DNA of 64,000 nucleotides, from contig NZ_LNAL01000008.1 of NCBI RefSeq assembly GCF_001483135.1, positions 496,001 to 560,000 on the forward strand, written 5' to 3'. Made by a program: the position numbers and the translations under genes. This DNA comes from Solirubrum puertoriconensis. GTDB taxonomy: Bacteria > Bacteroidota > Bacteroidia > Cytophagales > Hymenobacteraceae. Below the pieces are notes generated by a model. The model was not told where the DNA came from. It was given only the letters and a program-made list of their open reading frames with translations, and did no database searches. Positions 16,007 through 24,739 of this stretch are shown here, in pieces. Position 1 is the stretch's first letter; every line of letters starts with the position of its first letter.

Positions 16007-16900
16007 ATGGCAAGCTTAAAAGAAGTCCGCGGCCGCATTCAGTCGGTAAGCTCGACGCAGCAAATTACCAAAGCCATGAAAATGGTGGCGGCCGCGAAGT
16101 TGCGCCGCGCGCAGGATAACATCATGCGCATGCGCCCTTACGCGCAACGGCTTAACAGCATCCTCGCTAATTTGTCGCAGGGCAATGCCGAGGACAATGT
16201 TACTGGCGAATACGGCGTAGTGCGCGACGTGCGCCGCGTGTTGATCATTGCTGTTACCTCGGATCGTGGCTTGGCTGGTGCTTTCAATAGCAACATCTTC
16301 AAGGCTACGAACGCTCTAATTCAGGAGCGTTATGCCGACTTGGCTGCTGCTGGCAACGTGCGTGTTATGGCAATTGGCCGTAAAGCACACGACTACTTTG
16401 GCCGCCGCGGTCTGCTGGTGGGTAACCACACCAACGTGTTCACGAACCTCTCGTTCGACACGGTGCGCGTGGCTGCTGAAGAAGCTATGGACGCTTTCCG
16501 CGCCGGGCAGTACGACCAGGTAGTAGTGGTGTACAACGAGTTTAAGAACGTGGCTACGCAGATTATCCGTACGGAGCAACTGCTGCCCATTCTGCCGCCC
16601 GCTGAGCCCACGACCACCACGACTACTTCCAACATCGACTACATTTTCGAGCCGAGCAAGGAGGAAATCGTGCTAAACCTGATTCCGACTTCGCTGAAGA
16701 TCCAGCTGTACAAGGCCGTACTGGAAAGCAATGCTTCTGAGCACGGCGCCCGCATGACGGCCATGGACAAGGCTACTGAAAACGCTGGCGAATTGCTGAA
16801 GTCGCTTAAGTTGACTTACAACCGGGGCCGTCAGGCCGCCATCACAAACGAGATTCTCGAAATCGTGGGTGGTGCCGAAGCTCTGGCCGCAAGCCGCTAA
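16007..16900 (+). CDS. atpG: ATP synthase F1 subunit gamma
   Basis: This 297-residue protein is the central rotor shaft of F1. The N-terminal helix has the signature LKEVRGRIQSVSSTQQITKA and MVAAAKLRRAQ. The middle Rossmann-like domain has VLIIAVTSDRGLAGAFNSN. The C-terminal helix ends YNRGRQAAITNEILEIVGGA, the family signature. Length is normal. A terminator follows, so the operon ends here without the beta and epsilon genes. Confidence 0.97.
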   Translation: MASLKEVRGRIQSVSSTQQITKAMKMVAAAKLRRAQDNIMRMRPYAQRLNSILANLSQGNAEDNVTGEYGVVRDVRRVLIIAVTSDRGLAGAFNSNIFKATNALIQERYADLAAAGNVRVMAIGRKAHDYFGRRGLLVGNHTNVFTNLSFDTVRVAAEEAMDAFRAGQYDQVVVVYNEFKNVATQIIRTEQLLPILPPAEPTTTTTTSNIDYIFEPSKEEIVLNLIPTSLKIQLYKAVLESNASEHGARMTAMDKATENAGELLKSLKLTYNRGRQAAITNEILEIVGGAEALAASR

Positions 16901-16920
16901 GCTTACTACTTCACTTTAGA

Positions 16921-16953
16921 AAAAGCCTGCTCCAGCCGGAGCAGGCTTTTTTA
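16921..16953. terminator. Intrinsic terminator after atpG
   Basis: A 14-bp perfect stem (16921-16934 and 16939-16952) has a 4-base loop, an A-run before it and a T-run after it. It can serve both atpG and the convergent HAD gene. Confidence 0.93.
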
Positions 16954-16993
16954 GTGTTCATCAAGCAAGGGACCGGTACAGCGAGGCAGGCAG

Positions 16994-17722
16994 TTAAAGC
17001 TTCGCATAGTCCCGCTCGGAAATGTGCTTACCGGGCTTAGGGGTGTATGGGTTTTGCTCTAGCAACTCTAGTACGCGCGCTGGAGTTAGCTGCGTGAAAT
17101 CTTTCATGACGTGCATTGGAGTCTGAAACTTACTGCTACTGATACTGGTGCTTAGGCATATACAGCGCATCTTGGCTTTGTAGGCCGCTTGTTCGCCTAA
17201 CACTGCATCTTCAAACACCACGCAGCGGTCCGGCGGAATGCCTAGCTGTTTGGCTGCTTCGCTGAAGGTATCGGCGTGGGGTTTGCCTCGGTCTACATCG
17301 GCCTTGCCAACTACCACATCAAAAAAGCGACGCAGATTAAGGTGGTCGATGATATACCCAATGGTTTCGGGTGCCGAGCCGGTACCTAGGGCTATTTTGA
17401 AGCCTGCGGCCCGTGCGGCTTGCAGAAAGTTGCTGAGGCCGGCTACTTCCTGGCGTTTATTCCAATACAGCACCCGGTACAAAAACTCGCGGCGGTCGGC
17501 GTAGGTTTTGAGCTCCTTTTCGGGCACCGGGTTGCGGTACACGGTTTTAAGAATGTTAGTGGCTGGCATGCCGTTCAGGCGCTTCAGCAAATTAAGGGCG
17601 TTGGTCTGCAGGCCCAATTCGCGAAACAACAGTTGGAAGGCCTTGGCTTGGTAGCGCGTATTATCAATGAGTACGCCATCCATATCGAAGATAAGGGCGT
17701 GATCAGAGGCATGGAGGGGCAT
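16994..17722 (-). CDS. HAD-superfamily hydrolase, beta-phosphoglucomutase-like
   Basis: This is a 242-residue phosphatase or phosphomutase of the HAD superfamily. The ATG at 17722 is chosen because the family's motif I follows at once (LIFDMDGVLIDNT, nucleophile and acid/base Asp). Motif II is LGTGSAPET, and motifs III/IV are around GKADVDRGKPHADTF and CVVFEDAVLGEQAA. A helical cap sits between motifs I and II. The DGVLIDN plus EDA pattern is that of the beta-phosphoglucomutase/sugar-phosphatase group, but the substrate cannot be read from sequence. It is divergent from the alkaline phosphatase gene, sharing a 163-bp spacer. Confidence 0.88.
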   Translation of the reverse strand: MPLHASDHALIFDMDGVLIDNTRYQAKAFQLLFRELGLQTNALNLLKRLNGMPATNILKTVYRNPVPEKELKTYADRREFLYRVLYWNKRQEVAGLSNFLQAARAAGFKIALGTGSAPETIGYIIDHLNLRRFFDVVVGKADVDRGKPHADTFSEAAKQLGIPPDRCVVFEDAVLGEQAAYKAKMRCICLSTSISSSKFQTPMHVMKDFTQLTPARVLELLEQNPYTPKPGKHISERDYAKL

Positions 17723-17826
17723 AATAGTAAGTCGCAGTAGAGGTGAGGTAACCAAAGCGCGGCCGCGTGCGTGTACGGGAAGTAGCCCGCTAAGGCTGCC
17801 ATAGCCGGGCTTGCGCATTTGCCTGC

Positions 17827-17834
17827 TACCTTTG
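17827..17834 (+). promoter_or_regulatory. -7 promoter element for the PafA-like phosphatase
   Basis: TACCTTTG lies 51 bp before the chosen ATG at 17886, inside the longer open frame that starts at 17811. This supports the downstream start. Confidence 0.5.
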
Positions 17835-17885
17835 CGGCCGCAAACTTGGCCGGAGCTATGCAAGGCTGCCGGCCGGCGTTTTTTT

Positions 17886-19607
17886 ATGCGAAATACCTTC
17901 TTGACCGGATTACTGGCGACGGCTGCCCTACTAGGCAGTGTGGCGCCAGCCATAGCGCAGAAAACCAAAGCCTTGCCCAGGCCCAAACTGGTGGTAGGCA
18001 TTGTGGTAGATCAGATGCGCTATGATTACCTGTACCGCTACTGGAGCAAGTACAGCAACGATGGCTTCAAACGCCTGCTTGGCGAAGGCTTCAGCTACGA
18101 GAATACTCACTACAACTACGTGCCTACCTACACCGGGCCGGGGCACGCCAGCATCTACACCGGTACCACCCCGTCGGTACACGGTATTGTAGGCAACAAC
18201 TGGCACGTGCGCGAAGCTGGCAAAGGCACGTACGTAACCGAGGATAAGAGCGTGCAGCCGGTAGGCGGCTCGCCTGCTGCGGGGCAACAATCGCCGCGCA
18301 ATATGCTCACGTCTACCATTACCGACGAGCTACGCCTGGCGAGCAACTTTCAGAGTAAAACCATTGGGGTGTGCATTAAGGACCGCGGCTCGGTACTGCC
18401 TGCCGGGCACGCTGCCAGCGCCGCTTATTGGTTCGATAACAGCAACGGTGCTTTCATCACGAGCACTTTTTACGCGCAGCAGCTTCCTGAATGGGTGCAG
18501 CAGTTTAACCAGCGAAAGCTAGCCGAGCAGTACCTGAGCAAGCCCTGGGAGACGCTGTTGCCTATTAGCGAGTACACCGAAAGCACAGCCGACGATGTGC
18601 CATGGGAGAACACCTTCCGCGGCGAAGAGAAGCCGGTGTTTCCGCACAATTTGCCAACCCTGAGTGGGGTGGCTCCCGCCGATGTGCGCAAAACCATGTT
18701 GGCAGCCGGCGAGAAAGTACCCAGCACGAACCTCGATCTTATCCGGACGACGCCGTTTGGCAATACGCTTACGTTGGACTTTGCCTTGGAGGCCATCCGG
18801 GCGGAGCAGCTGGGGCAGCGTGGCCAAACCGACTTTCTGGCGCTTAGCTTCTCGTCGACGGATTACGTGGGGCACCACTTTGGGGTAAACGCTATCGAAA
18901 CCGAGGACACTTACCTGCGCCTCGACCGCGACATTGCCCGTTTGCTTAATTACCTCGACAAGAACGTTGGCAAAGGCCAGTCGTTGGTGTTCCTATCCGC
19001 CGACCACGGTGCGGCGCACGCTACCGAGTTTTTGCGCAGCCAACGCTTGCCGGGCAACGGTGTGGGCGTAACGCTGATGCGCGACTCGCTGCAGCGCCAA
19101 TTGGTACGCCGCTTCGGGCCAGGCCAGTGGGTGCTGAGCTACGAAAACCAGCAGGTATACCTGAACCGCCCCCTACTGGCCCAGAAGAAACTAGACCTGT
19201 ACCAAATGCAGCAGGAGGTAGCCGGCATCATGACGCAGTTTGCGGGTGTGACGCGCGCCATTACCGCTACCGACCTCGAAAAATCGCATTGGGAAAGCGG
19301 TATGCTGATGTACCTCGAGAATGGGTACTTTCCGAAGCGTAGCGGCGACGTGATGGTGGTGCTGGCTCCCGGTTGGCTCGAGGCCTATGGTTACCCCGTC
19401 ATGAAAGGCACCACGCACGGCTCGTCGGGCGCATACGATACGCACGTACCTTTGCTGTTCTGGGGCTGGCGCGTACCGCACGGCGAATCGGCTCGCCCGG
19501 CGCGCATTACCGATATTGCGCCCACCGTAGCGCGCTTCCTGCACATTCAGGAACCTAGCGGCTGCACAGGGCAACCGTTGCAAGAGGTGCTCAGCAAGAA
19601 GAAATAA
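17886..19607 (+). CDS. pafA: PafA-like alkaline phosphatase (exported phosphomonoesterase)
   Basis: This 573-residue exported enzyme hydrolyses phosphate monoesters. The ATG at 17886 gives a signal peptide (MRNTFLTGLLATAALLGSVAP to AIAQ). The metal-binding Asp lies in VVGIVVDQMRYDYL. The threonine nucleophile region is YVPTYTGPGHASIYTG, followed by VHGIVGNNW. The lysine and arginine that mark PafA-type monoesterases appear together in GVCIKDRGS. Later metal ligands are in STDYVGHHFG and LSADHGAAH. Length fits PafA (about 550). It is exported and probably periplasmic or surface-located for phosphate scavenging. Neighbouring ppa also releases phosphate, but the genes are about 90 bp apart with no sign of joint control. 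Confidence 0.9.
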   Translation: MRNTFLTGLLATAALLGSVAPAIAQKTKALPRPKLVVGIVVDQMRYDYLYRYWSKYSNDGFKRLLGEGFSYENTHYNYVPTYTGPGHASIYTGTTPSVHGIVGNNWHVREAGKGTYVTEDKSVQPVGGSPAAGQQSPRNMLTSTITDELRLASNFQSKTIGVCIKDRGSVLPAGHAASAAYWFDNSNGAFITSTFYAQQLPEWVQQFNQRKLAEQYLSKPWETLLPISEYTESTADDVPWENTFRGEEKPVFPHNLPTLSGVAPADVRKTMLAAGEKVPSTNLDLIRTTPFGNTLTLDFALEAIRAEQLGQRGQTDFLALSFSSTDYVGHHFGVNAIETEDTYLRLDRDIARLLNYLDKNVGKGQSLVFLSADHGAAHATEFLRSQRLPGNGVGVTLMRDSLQRQLVRRFGPGQWVLSYENQQVYLNRPLLAQKKLDLYQMQQEVAGIMTQFAGVTRAITATDLEKSHWESGMLMYLENGYFPKRSGDVMVVLAPGWLEAYGYPVMKGTTHGSSGAYDTHVPLLFWGWRVPHGESARPARITDIAPTVARFLHIQEPSGCTGQPLQEVLSKKK

Positions 19608-19698
19608 GCCCAGCCTTTCGGCTTCTACTCTCGTACAAACTCATCCTTTACCCGGCGGAGGCTGCACTTACTAGCCCGCCCAACTCTCATCATCTGCA

Positions 19699-20286
19699 AT
19701 GCCTCACTCTCACTCAACTACGCATTTCAACCCCTGGCACGACGTTAATTACGGTTCCAAGGCCCCGCAAACGGTAAACGCCATCATCGAAATTCCGAAG
19801 GGTTCGAAGGGTAAGTACGAGCTCGATAAAGATAGCGGCTTGCTGAAACTCGACCGCGTGCTGTTCTCGGCGGTGCACTACCCGGCTGCTTACGGCTTTA
19901 TTCCGCAAACCTACTGCGACGACAAAGACCCCCTCGACGTGCTGGTGCTGTGCTCGGTTGACGTGGTGCCGATGTGCCTAATCGAGGCTAAAGTAATTGG
20001 CGTGATGCAGATGATCGACAACAACGAGGAGGACGACAAGATCATTGCCGTGGCCGCCAACGACGTGTCGATGAACCACTACAACGACATTTCGGAGCTG
20101 CCCCCGCACACCCTGCTCGAAATGCAGCGCTTCTTCGAGGACTACAAAAAGCTCGAAAACAAGCACGTGGTAGTAGAGAAGTTTATGGGCCGCGAGGAGG
20201 CATACAAGATTGTGCAGGACAGCCTGCGCCTCTACGACGAAACCTTCCGTCATAAGAACCACCAAGCCCAGCTCTCGATGCTGTAA
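19699..20286 (+). CDS. ppa: Inorganic pyrophosphatase (family I)
   Basis: This 195-residue cytoplasmic enzyme hydrolyses pyrophosphate and pulls biosynthetic reactions forward. The conserved elements are [18 protein letters not shown], the [20 protein letters not shown] active-site block with its metal-binding aspartates, and the [18 protein letters not shown] segment. It is slightly longer than the E. coli enzyme, with a short N-terminal His-rich leader ([10 protein letters not shown]). A terminator follows. Confidence 0.96.
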   Translation: MPHSHSTTHFNPWHDVNYGSKAPQTVNAIIEIPKGSKGKYELDKDSGLLKLDRVLFSAVHYPAAYGFIPQTYCDDKDPLDVLVLCSVDVVPMCLIEAKVIGVMQMIDNNEEDDKIIAVAANDVSMNHYNDISELPPHTLLEMQRFFEDYKKLENKHVVVEKFMGREEAYKIVQDSLRLYDETFRHKNHQAQLSML

Positions 20287-20320
20287 GCCCTAGGTGCTTT
20301 TGGTACACAAGCGCTTAGCC

Positions 20321-20358
20321 AGCAAGCCTCTGCCCAAATTGGGCGGAGGCTTTTTGCT
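20321..20358 (+). terminator. Intrinsic terminator after ppa
   Basis: GCCTCTGCCC (20326-20335) pairs with GGGCGGAGGC (20341-20350) with one G-U. The stem is extended by AGCAA/TTGCT and followed by a TTTTT tract. Confidence 0.85.
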
Positions 20359-20433
20359 TATTACCAAGTATCCTGTAACACATTTATAGCAGCTGGGGCG
20401 TACAAATGGCTACATCCTTCCTATTGCACCTGC

Positions 20434-21138
20434 ATGACGCCCCAAATAGCCACCTCGCCACCAGCAGCGCCAGCTTCGTCGCTGAAGCGGTTCCTGTACG
20501 AGAACAGTCTTTCTCTTACCGTCACGACTCTTATTGTGCTTACGCTCGTCGGCCAAACGCTGACTGGCTGGCACGAGTACAACGAAGAGCTCAAGGATTT
20601 GCGCCTGAACGCGCTTACGCTAGGGCAATACATTACATCGGGGCACTGGCTTGAAGCCACATTCGAAAACTGGGAAAGCGAGTTTCTGCAGATGGCCCTC
20701 TACGTGGTGCTGACCGTGAAACTGCGCCAGAAAGGCTCCGCCGAATCGAAGAAGATTGACGAGGAAGAAGACGTAGACCGGGAGCCCGACCCGAACAAAC
20801 CTGATGCTCCCGCGCCCGTAAAGCGCGGCGGTTGGGTGCTGGCGCTGTACCGCAGGTCGCTCAGCATTGCGTTTTTTTCGCTGTTTTTGACCTCGATGTT
20901 TTTGCACGCCCTAGGTGGCGCCGAAGTATACAACATCGAGCAGCAGGCCCACGGCAAGCAAACCGTGGATGTGTGGGGCTACATGGCAACAGGGCGGTTC
21001 TGGTTCGAGTCGATGCAAAACTGGCAAAGCGAGTTTATGAGCATTGTGGCCATTGTAGTGCTGTCGATATGGCTGCGCCAGCACGGCTCGCCCGAGTCGA
21101 AGCCCGTTGATGCGTCGCACAGCGAAACGGGTAAGTAG
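20434..21138 (+). CDS. DUF6766-type membrane protein with internal duplication
   Basis: This 234-residue inner-membrane protein of unknown function looks like the DUF6766 family. Two homologous halves are visible (about residues 25-109 and 142-226). Each has one hydrophobic helix after an SLS motif, a GW/GA-EYN or VYN turn, an NW(E/Q)SEF motif (79-84 and 196-201), a second helix, and the ending LRQxGSxESK. An acidic, proline-rich linker (about 109-130) joins them, giving four helices in all. No catalytic motif is evident. It begins after the ppa terminator and ends about 75 bp before the UbiA-like gene. Confidence 0.75.
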   Translation: MTPQIATSPPAAPASSLKRFLYENSLSLTVTTLIVLTLVGQTLTGWHEYNEELKDLRLNALTLGQYITSGHWLEATFENWESEFLQMALYVVLTVKLRQKGSAESKKIDEEEDVDREPDPNKPDAPAPVKRGGWVLALYRRSLSIAFFSLFLTSMFLHALGGAEVYNIEQQAHGKQTVDVWGYMATGRFWFESMQNWQSEFMSIVAIVVLSIWLRQHGSPESKPVDASHSETGK

Positions 21139-21212
21139 CGCCTAGGTGGCGGGCAGCGCTGGTAAGCGTATTTTGCACGGTCAAGGCTCAACTGCCCGCG
21201 CCACCCGCCCCA

Positions 21213-22133
21213 ATGCCCGAACCTGTTGCATCATCGTCATCAACCCCATGGTACTGGCGGCCCTTGTTTTGGGCGGTGGCCGATGCTGTGCTGTATGGCA
21301 ACGGGTTGCTAGCGGCGGCGGCGGCGGCCTTGGTAGCGGCCTCGGCGCGGTACTGGCAGCAGCCGTTGCCGCTTTCGGTGCCGGGGCTGGTGTTTGTGGC
21401 CACGCTGTTGGTGTACAACCTCAATGGGGCTCGGCGCCACAACCTGCGCCTACCGCCCAACGTGCCTGCCCGGCGGCGCTGGATTGTGCAACACCGCCCG
21501 TTGCTGCTCGTGGTGGTGCTTGGCTCGGCAGCGGCTGTGCTGGCGCTTTACTTCACCAGCCCGTTTATCGAGCGGCTGACGTGGTTTTTGGCACATCTGG
21601 CTTTGTTGTCGTTGGCTTACTCGTGGCCGGTGCTGCCAGGGCGCAACGGCGGCCGCCGCCGGGGGCTGCGCGACATACCGGGGCTAAAGACATTGCTGAT
21701 TGGTTATGTGTGGAGCGCGGTTACGGTGTGGTTGCCGGCACTTTGCCTTGAGCAGTCGCTTGTGTCTGCCCCCGTGGGGCTGCTGTTTGCGCGCCGCTTC
21801 TTTTTCATCCTGGCTATAGCGCTGGTGTTTGATCTGCGCGATATCAGCCGCGACCGGCGTGCTGGCACCGCCACGTTGCCCGTTTTGCTAGGCTACGAAC
21901 GGGGCCGCTACGTTGCCCTAGGTTGTGTGGTGGCCTCGGCGAGCTTGGTACTGCCTGGATTGCCACTTACCACCGGGCAATGGGTGCTGGCCGTGCCTAC
22001 GCTGCTTACGGCCTTGGTGGTGTGGTTTGCCGAAGAAGCCCGCTCCGACTACTACTTTGCTTTGTTAGCCGATGGACTATTGCTAGTGCAGGCGGTAGCG
22101 TTGTATGTGGCTGCCACAATGTTGGGTACCTAG
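21213..22133 (+). CDS. UbiA-like prenyltransferase-family membrane protein
   Basis: This 306-residue polytopic membrane protein has about eight hydrophobic helices and a very high Ala/Leu/Val content. The second aspartate motif of the UbiA prenyltransferase family is clear (VFDLRDISRDRRAGTATLP, about residues 205-223). The first motif, normally an NxxxDxxxD type sequence after helix 2, reads YNLNGARRHN and lacks the aspartates. UbiA enzymes transfer polyprenyl groups to aromatic acceptors. With the first motif degenerate, the activity here is uncertain. It ends 10 bp before the convergent nnr gene, with a CCTAGG between them. Confidence 0.7.
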   Translation: MPEPVASSSSTPWYWRPLFWAVADAVLYGNGLLAAAAAALVAASARYWQQPLPLSVPGLVFVATLLVYNLNGARRHNLRLPPNVPARRRWIVQHRPLLLVVVLGSAAAVLALYFTSPFIERLTWFLAHLALLSLAYSWPVLPGRNGGRRRGLRDIPGLKTLLIGYVWSAVTVWLPALCLEQSLVSAPVGLLFARRFFFILAIALVFDLRDISRDRRAGTATLPVLLGYERGRYVALGCVVASASLVLPGLPLTTGQWVLAVPTLLTALVVWFAEEARSDYYFALLADGLLLVQAVALYVAATMLGT

Positions 22134-22142
22134 GGCGGCAGC

Positions 22143-23660
22143 CTAAAGGCTATCGGGTGTGGTAAGCTCTTGCAACGCTTGGCCAATGTAACGCGGCAAA
22201 TCGCCAGCAACGAGGCCTGCTTGGCCGGTGTCGGCAACGGCTATATCGGCAGCGCGGCCGTGAGCGTACAGGCCTATTAGAACTGCGTCCAAAGCACTCA
22301 GGCGCTTATCGGCGCGCAGGGCGGTAAGCAAGCCCGTAAGTACGTCGCCGCTACCGCCGGTGGCCATGCTTGGGTTGCCCGTGGTGTTGAAATACAGCTG
22401 GCCATCGGGCGTAGCCAGGCAGGAGTAAGCCCCTTTGAGCACCACGTAGCAGCGGTAGTGTCGGGCAAAGCCACGCAGCAGCTCCAGGCGGTGGTAGTCG
22501 TGCTGGGCGGGTTCGGTGAGGCGCTCAAACTCCTTGGGGTGCGGAGTAAGGATGGTGCTAGGCGGCAGCAGATCGAGCAGGCTACGGTTGGCCCCTAGTA
22601 GGTTTAACGCGTCGGCATCGAGCACCAACGGCGCCTTGGCAGTGCATAGGAGCTCCTCCAGCACGGCGCGGGTATCATCTGCCTGGTCGATACCGGGGCC
22701 CATGCCCACAGCGGCGTAGGGTCTTAGCTCGGGCAAGTTGGTGAGGTGGGTTTTGCAGTCGTCGGGCAGGCACATGGCCTCGGGTACGGTGCTTTGCAAT
22801 ACGGCGTATCCCACAGCCGGTACGCTCACCGTTAGCAGTCCTACGCCGCCGCGCAGGCAGGCTTGGGCGGCCAGCACTGCCGCGCCCACTTTGCCACGGC
22901 TGCCCGCCAGCAGCAGCGCATGCCCGAAGGTGCCTTTGTGAGCGAAGGTGGCGCGAGCGGGCAAACGGCCAGCTAGCAACGCAGCATCTGCCAGGTACAT
23001 GCTAGCTGGCACATCGGCCAGGTACCTAGGGCTAAGGCCAATGGGCACCACGTGCCACCGGCCAACAAACTCCGCGTTCTGCGGCAGCAGCAATGCCAGC
23101 TTCGGCAGCTCGAAACCAACCGTGTAACGTGCCTTCACTACGGCGCTGCCAACCGGCTGCGGAGCATCGGCAAACAGCCCCGAAGGCACATCTATGCTTA
23201 CAACCCGCGCCTGCGCAGCATTTAGGTGTTGCACCAAAGCGGCGGCCGTACCCTCGAGCGGGCGGCTGAGGCCAGTGCCAAACAGCGCATCAACTACAAC
23301 GGTGTTAGGGCTGATGGCCGGAAAGTGTTCGGGTTGCCATTCGGCTACGGGTAGCTCCGCGGGCAACCGCGCACGGTTTACTTCCCAATCGGCCGAGTGC
23401 CGGTCGGCAGGCAGCAGGCCTACTTGCACAAGGTAGCCTTGTTGGTGCAGCAAGCGCGCCGCCGCTAATCCATCGCCGCCGTTGTTGCCGGGGCCGCACA
23501 GCACCAGCACTTGGGTATCGGCGGCAGGGGAGAGGCGAACCTGCAGCCAGGTTACGAAGGCGAAGGCGGCGCGCTCCATCAACTCGGCCGAGCTAATGCC
23601 TTCTTCTCGGATGGTGGCCGCATCGGCTTCGCGGGTTTGGGCAGCGGTGAGTAGCTTCAT
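22143..23660 (-). CDS. nnr: Bifunctional NAD(P)H-hydrate epimerase / ADP-dependent dehydratase
   Basis: This 505-residue repair enzyme restores damaged NAD(P)H hydrates. The ATG at 23660 is chosen because the family begins MKLLTAAQTREADA there; upstream codons are not conserved-looking. The N-terminal YjeF_N epimerase domain (about 1-215) has CGPGNNGGDGLAAARLL and VDALFGTGLSRPLEG. The C-terminal ribokinase-like dehydratase domain has AGSRGKVGAAVLAAQACLRG, VLDADALNLL and GGSGDVLTGLLTAL. The fused arrangement is the usual bacterial form. It is transcribed alone and divergent from the lipoprotein gene. Confidence 0.95.
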   Translation of the reverse strand: MKLLTAAQTREADAATIREEGISSAELMERAAFAFVTWLQVRLSPAADTQVLVLCGPGNNGGDGLAAARLLHQQGYLVQVGLLPADRHSADWEVNRARLPAELPVAEWQPEHFPAISPNTVVVDALFGTGLSRPLEGTAAALVQHLNAAQARVVSIDVPSGLFADAPQPVGSAVVKARYTVGFELPKLALLLPQNAEFVGRWHVVPIGLSPRYLADVPASMYLADAALLAGRLPARATFAHKGTFGHALLLAGSRGKVGAAVLAAQACLRGGVGLLTVSVPAVGYAVLQSTVPEAMCLPDDCKTHLTNLPELRPYAAVGMGPGIDQADDTRAVLEELLCTAKAPLVLDADALNLLGANRSLLDLLPPSTILTPHPKEFERLTEPAQHDYHRLELLRGFARHYRCYVVLKGAYSCLATPDGQLYFNTTGNPSMATGGSGDVLTGLLTALRADKRLSALDAVLIGLYAHGRAADIAVADTGQAGLVAGDLPRYIGQALQELTTPDSL

Positions 23661-23803
23661 AAAACACGGATTGAGCACGGTACTCTGCGGGTACGCGAAT
23701 TTTGTCTGAATGTAGCGCGGGCCGGTTACTCGTGCAGGTGTTAGTTGAAAGCTCATGCCAGCTATGCAGGCAAAGCCGCTCTGTCGCACAAACGCAAATA
23801 CAC

Positions 23804-23811
23804 TAGGTTTG
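23804..23811 (+). promoter_or_regulatory. -7 promoter element 5 bp before a start codon
   Basis: TAGGTTTG fits TAnnTTTG and ends only 5 bp before the ATG at 23817, so a transcript from it would be leaderless or nearly so. Confidence 0.45.
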
Positions 23812-23816
23812 CCCGT

Positions 23817-24611
23817 ATGCAACGAGGATTTCGCCTGGTGCTGCCGCTGCTGACAGCGGTGGCCGCTTGCCAATCGGGCCCCACTGACGAAAAGCCAACG
23901 TCAGCTGCACCGGCAAAGGGCGCGGTGCCAGCCGCGGCGGGCTGGGCGGGTAAGGTTGATTCGTTGACGGCCGCGCAACTGCCGCGCTTGGAGAAGCTGC
24001 CGGGCAAACTGCTCCAAGCCCGCCGCTGGACCGACGCCGCCGGTGAAAACTTGCTGGTGCTGTACCGCACGCACCCGGCAGCCGAGCGCACAACCAAGTA
24101 CACCGACGAGGAAAGCCACGTGGAGCTATACGCTCGGCAGTACGTGCGCTTGCCTTCCGGGGAATTTCAGGAGATGTGGCGCCTGCAGGATGCGGTGCGC
24201 AACTGCCCCTTCGACATGTGGCTGGGCCCGCTGCCGGGCTCGACGCGCATTACCGACCTAGACCACGACGGCACCACCGAAACCACGCTCGTTTATAAGC
24301 TAACCTGCCGCAGCGACGTCAGCCCCTCCGACATGAAGCTCATCATGCACGAAGGCAAGGCCAAGTACGCCTTGCGCGGCCAAATGGTAGTGCAGTACGA
24401 TTCGGTGCCGCTGCTGCGGCGCGTACCCGCCAACTCCTGCTGTACCGATACCCTTAGCAAGGAGCAGCTGGATGCTCCGGAGGGCTACGAATTGCTGGCC
24501 GGTCGCTACCAGAACGAAAACGACTTTAGGGCGGCACCGCCCGCTTTTCTGCACTTTGCCCGTGCCCAGTGGCGTCGTTGGATAACCCACGATGAGTTTG
24601 AACAATTTTAG
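23817..24611 (+). CDS. Uncharacterised lipoprotein
   Basis: I do not recognise a family for this 264-residue protein. The ATG at 23817 gives a lipoprotein signal peptide (MQRGFRLVLPLLTAVAAC) with Cys18 as the lipidation site. A Thr/Ala/Pro-rich spacer follows (residues 19-42). The rest is a soluble domain with the motifs RTKYTDEESHVELYARQYV-like and DLDHDGTTETTLVYKL, the latter resembling a calcium-binding FG-GAP-type DxDxDG loop. A CCTDTLS motif is near the C-terminus. It is probably anchored in the outer membrane. It is divergent from nnr and followed by msrB with no clear terminator. Confidence 0.7.
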   Translation: MQRGFRLVLPLLTAVAACQSGPTDEKPTSAAPAKGAVPAAAGWAGKVDSLTAAQLPRLEKLPGKLLQARRWTDAAGENLLVLYRTHPAAERTTKYTDEESHVELYARQYVRLPSGEFQEMWRLQDAVRNCPFDMWLGPLPGSTRITDLDHDGTTETTLVYKLTCRSDVSPSDMKLIMHEGKAKYALRGQMVVQYDSVPLLRRVPANSCCTDTLSKEQLDAPEGYELLAGRYQNENDFRAAPPAFLHFARAQWRRWITHDEFEQF

Positions 24612-24739
24612 CCGTGCTGGGCAATCAGCGGTAAGGTACGCCCCGCGGGGAGTGGCCTGCTTGCGTGCCGCCAAACCAGCCGGGCCCCAAAACCGTTGCT
24701 TATAACTCTGTCATCAACCTGCACTCAACCCGTACTCAT

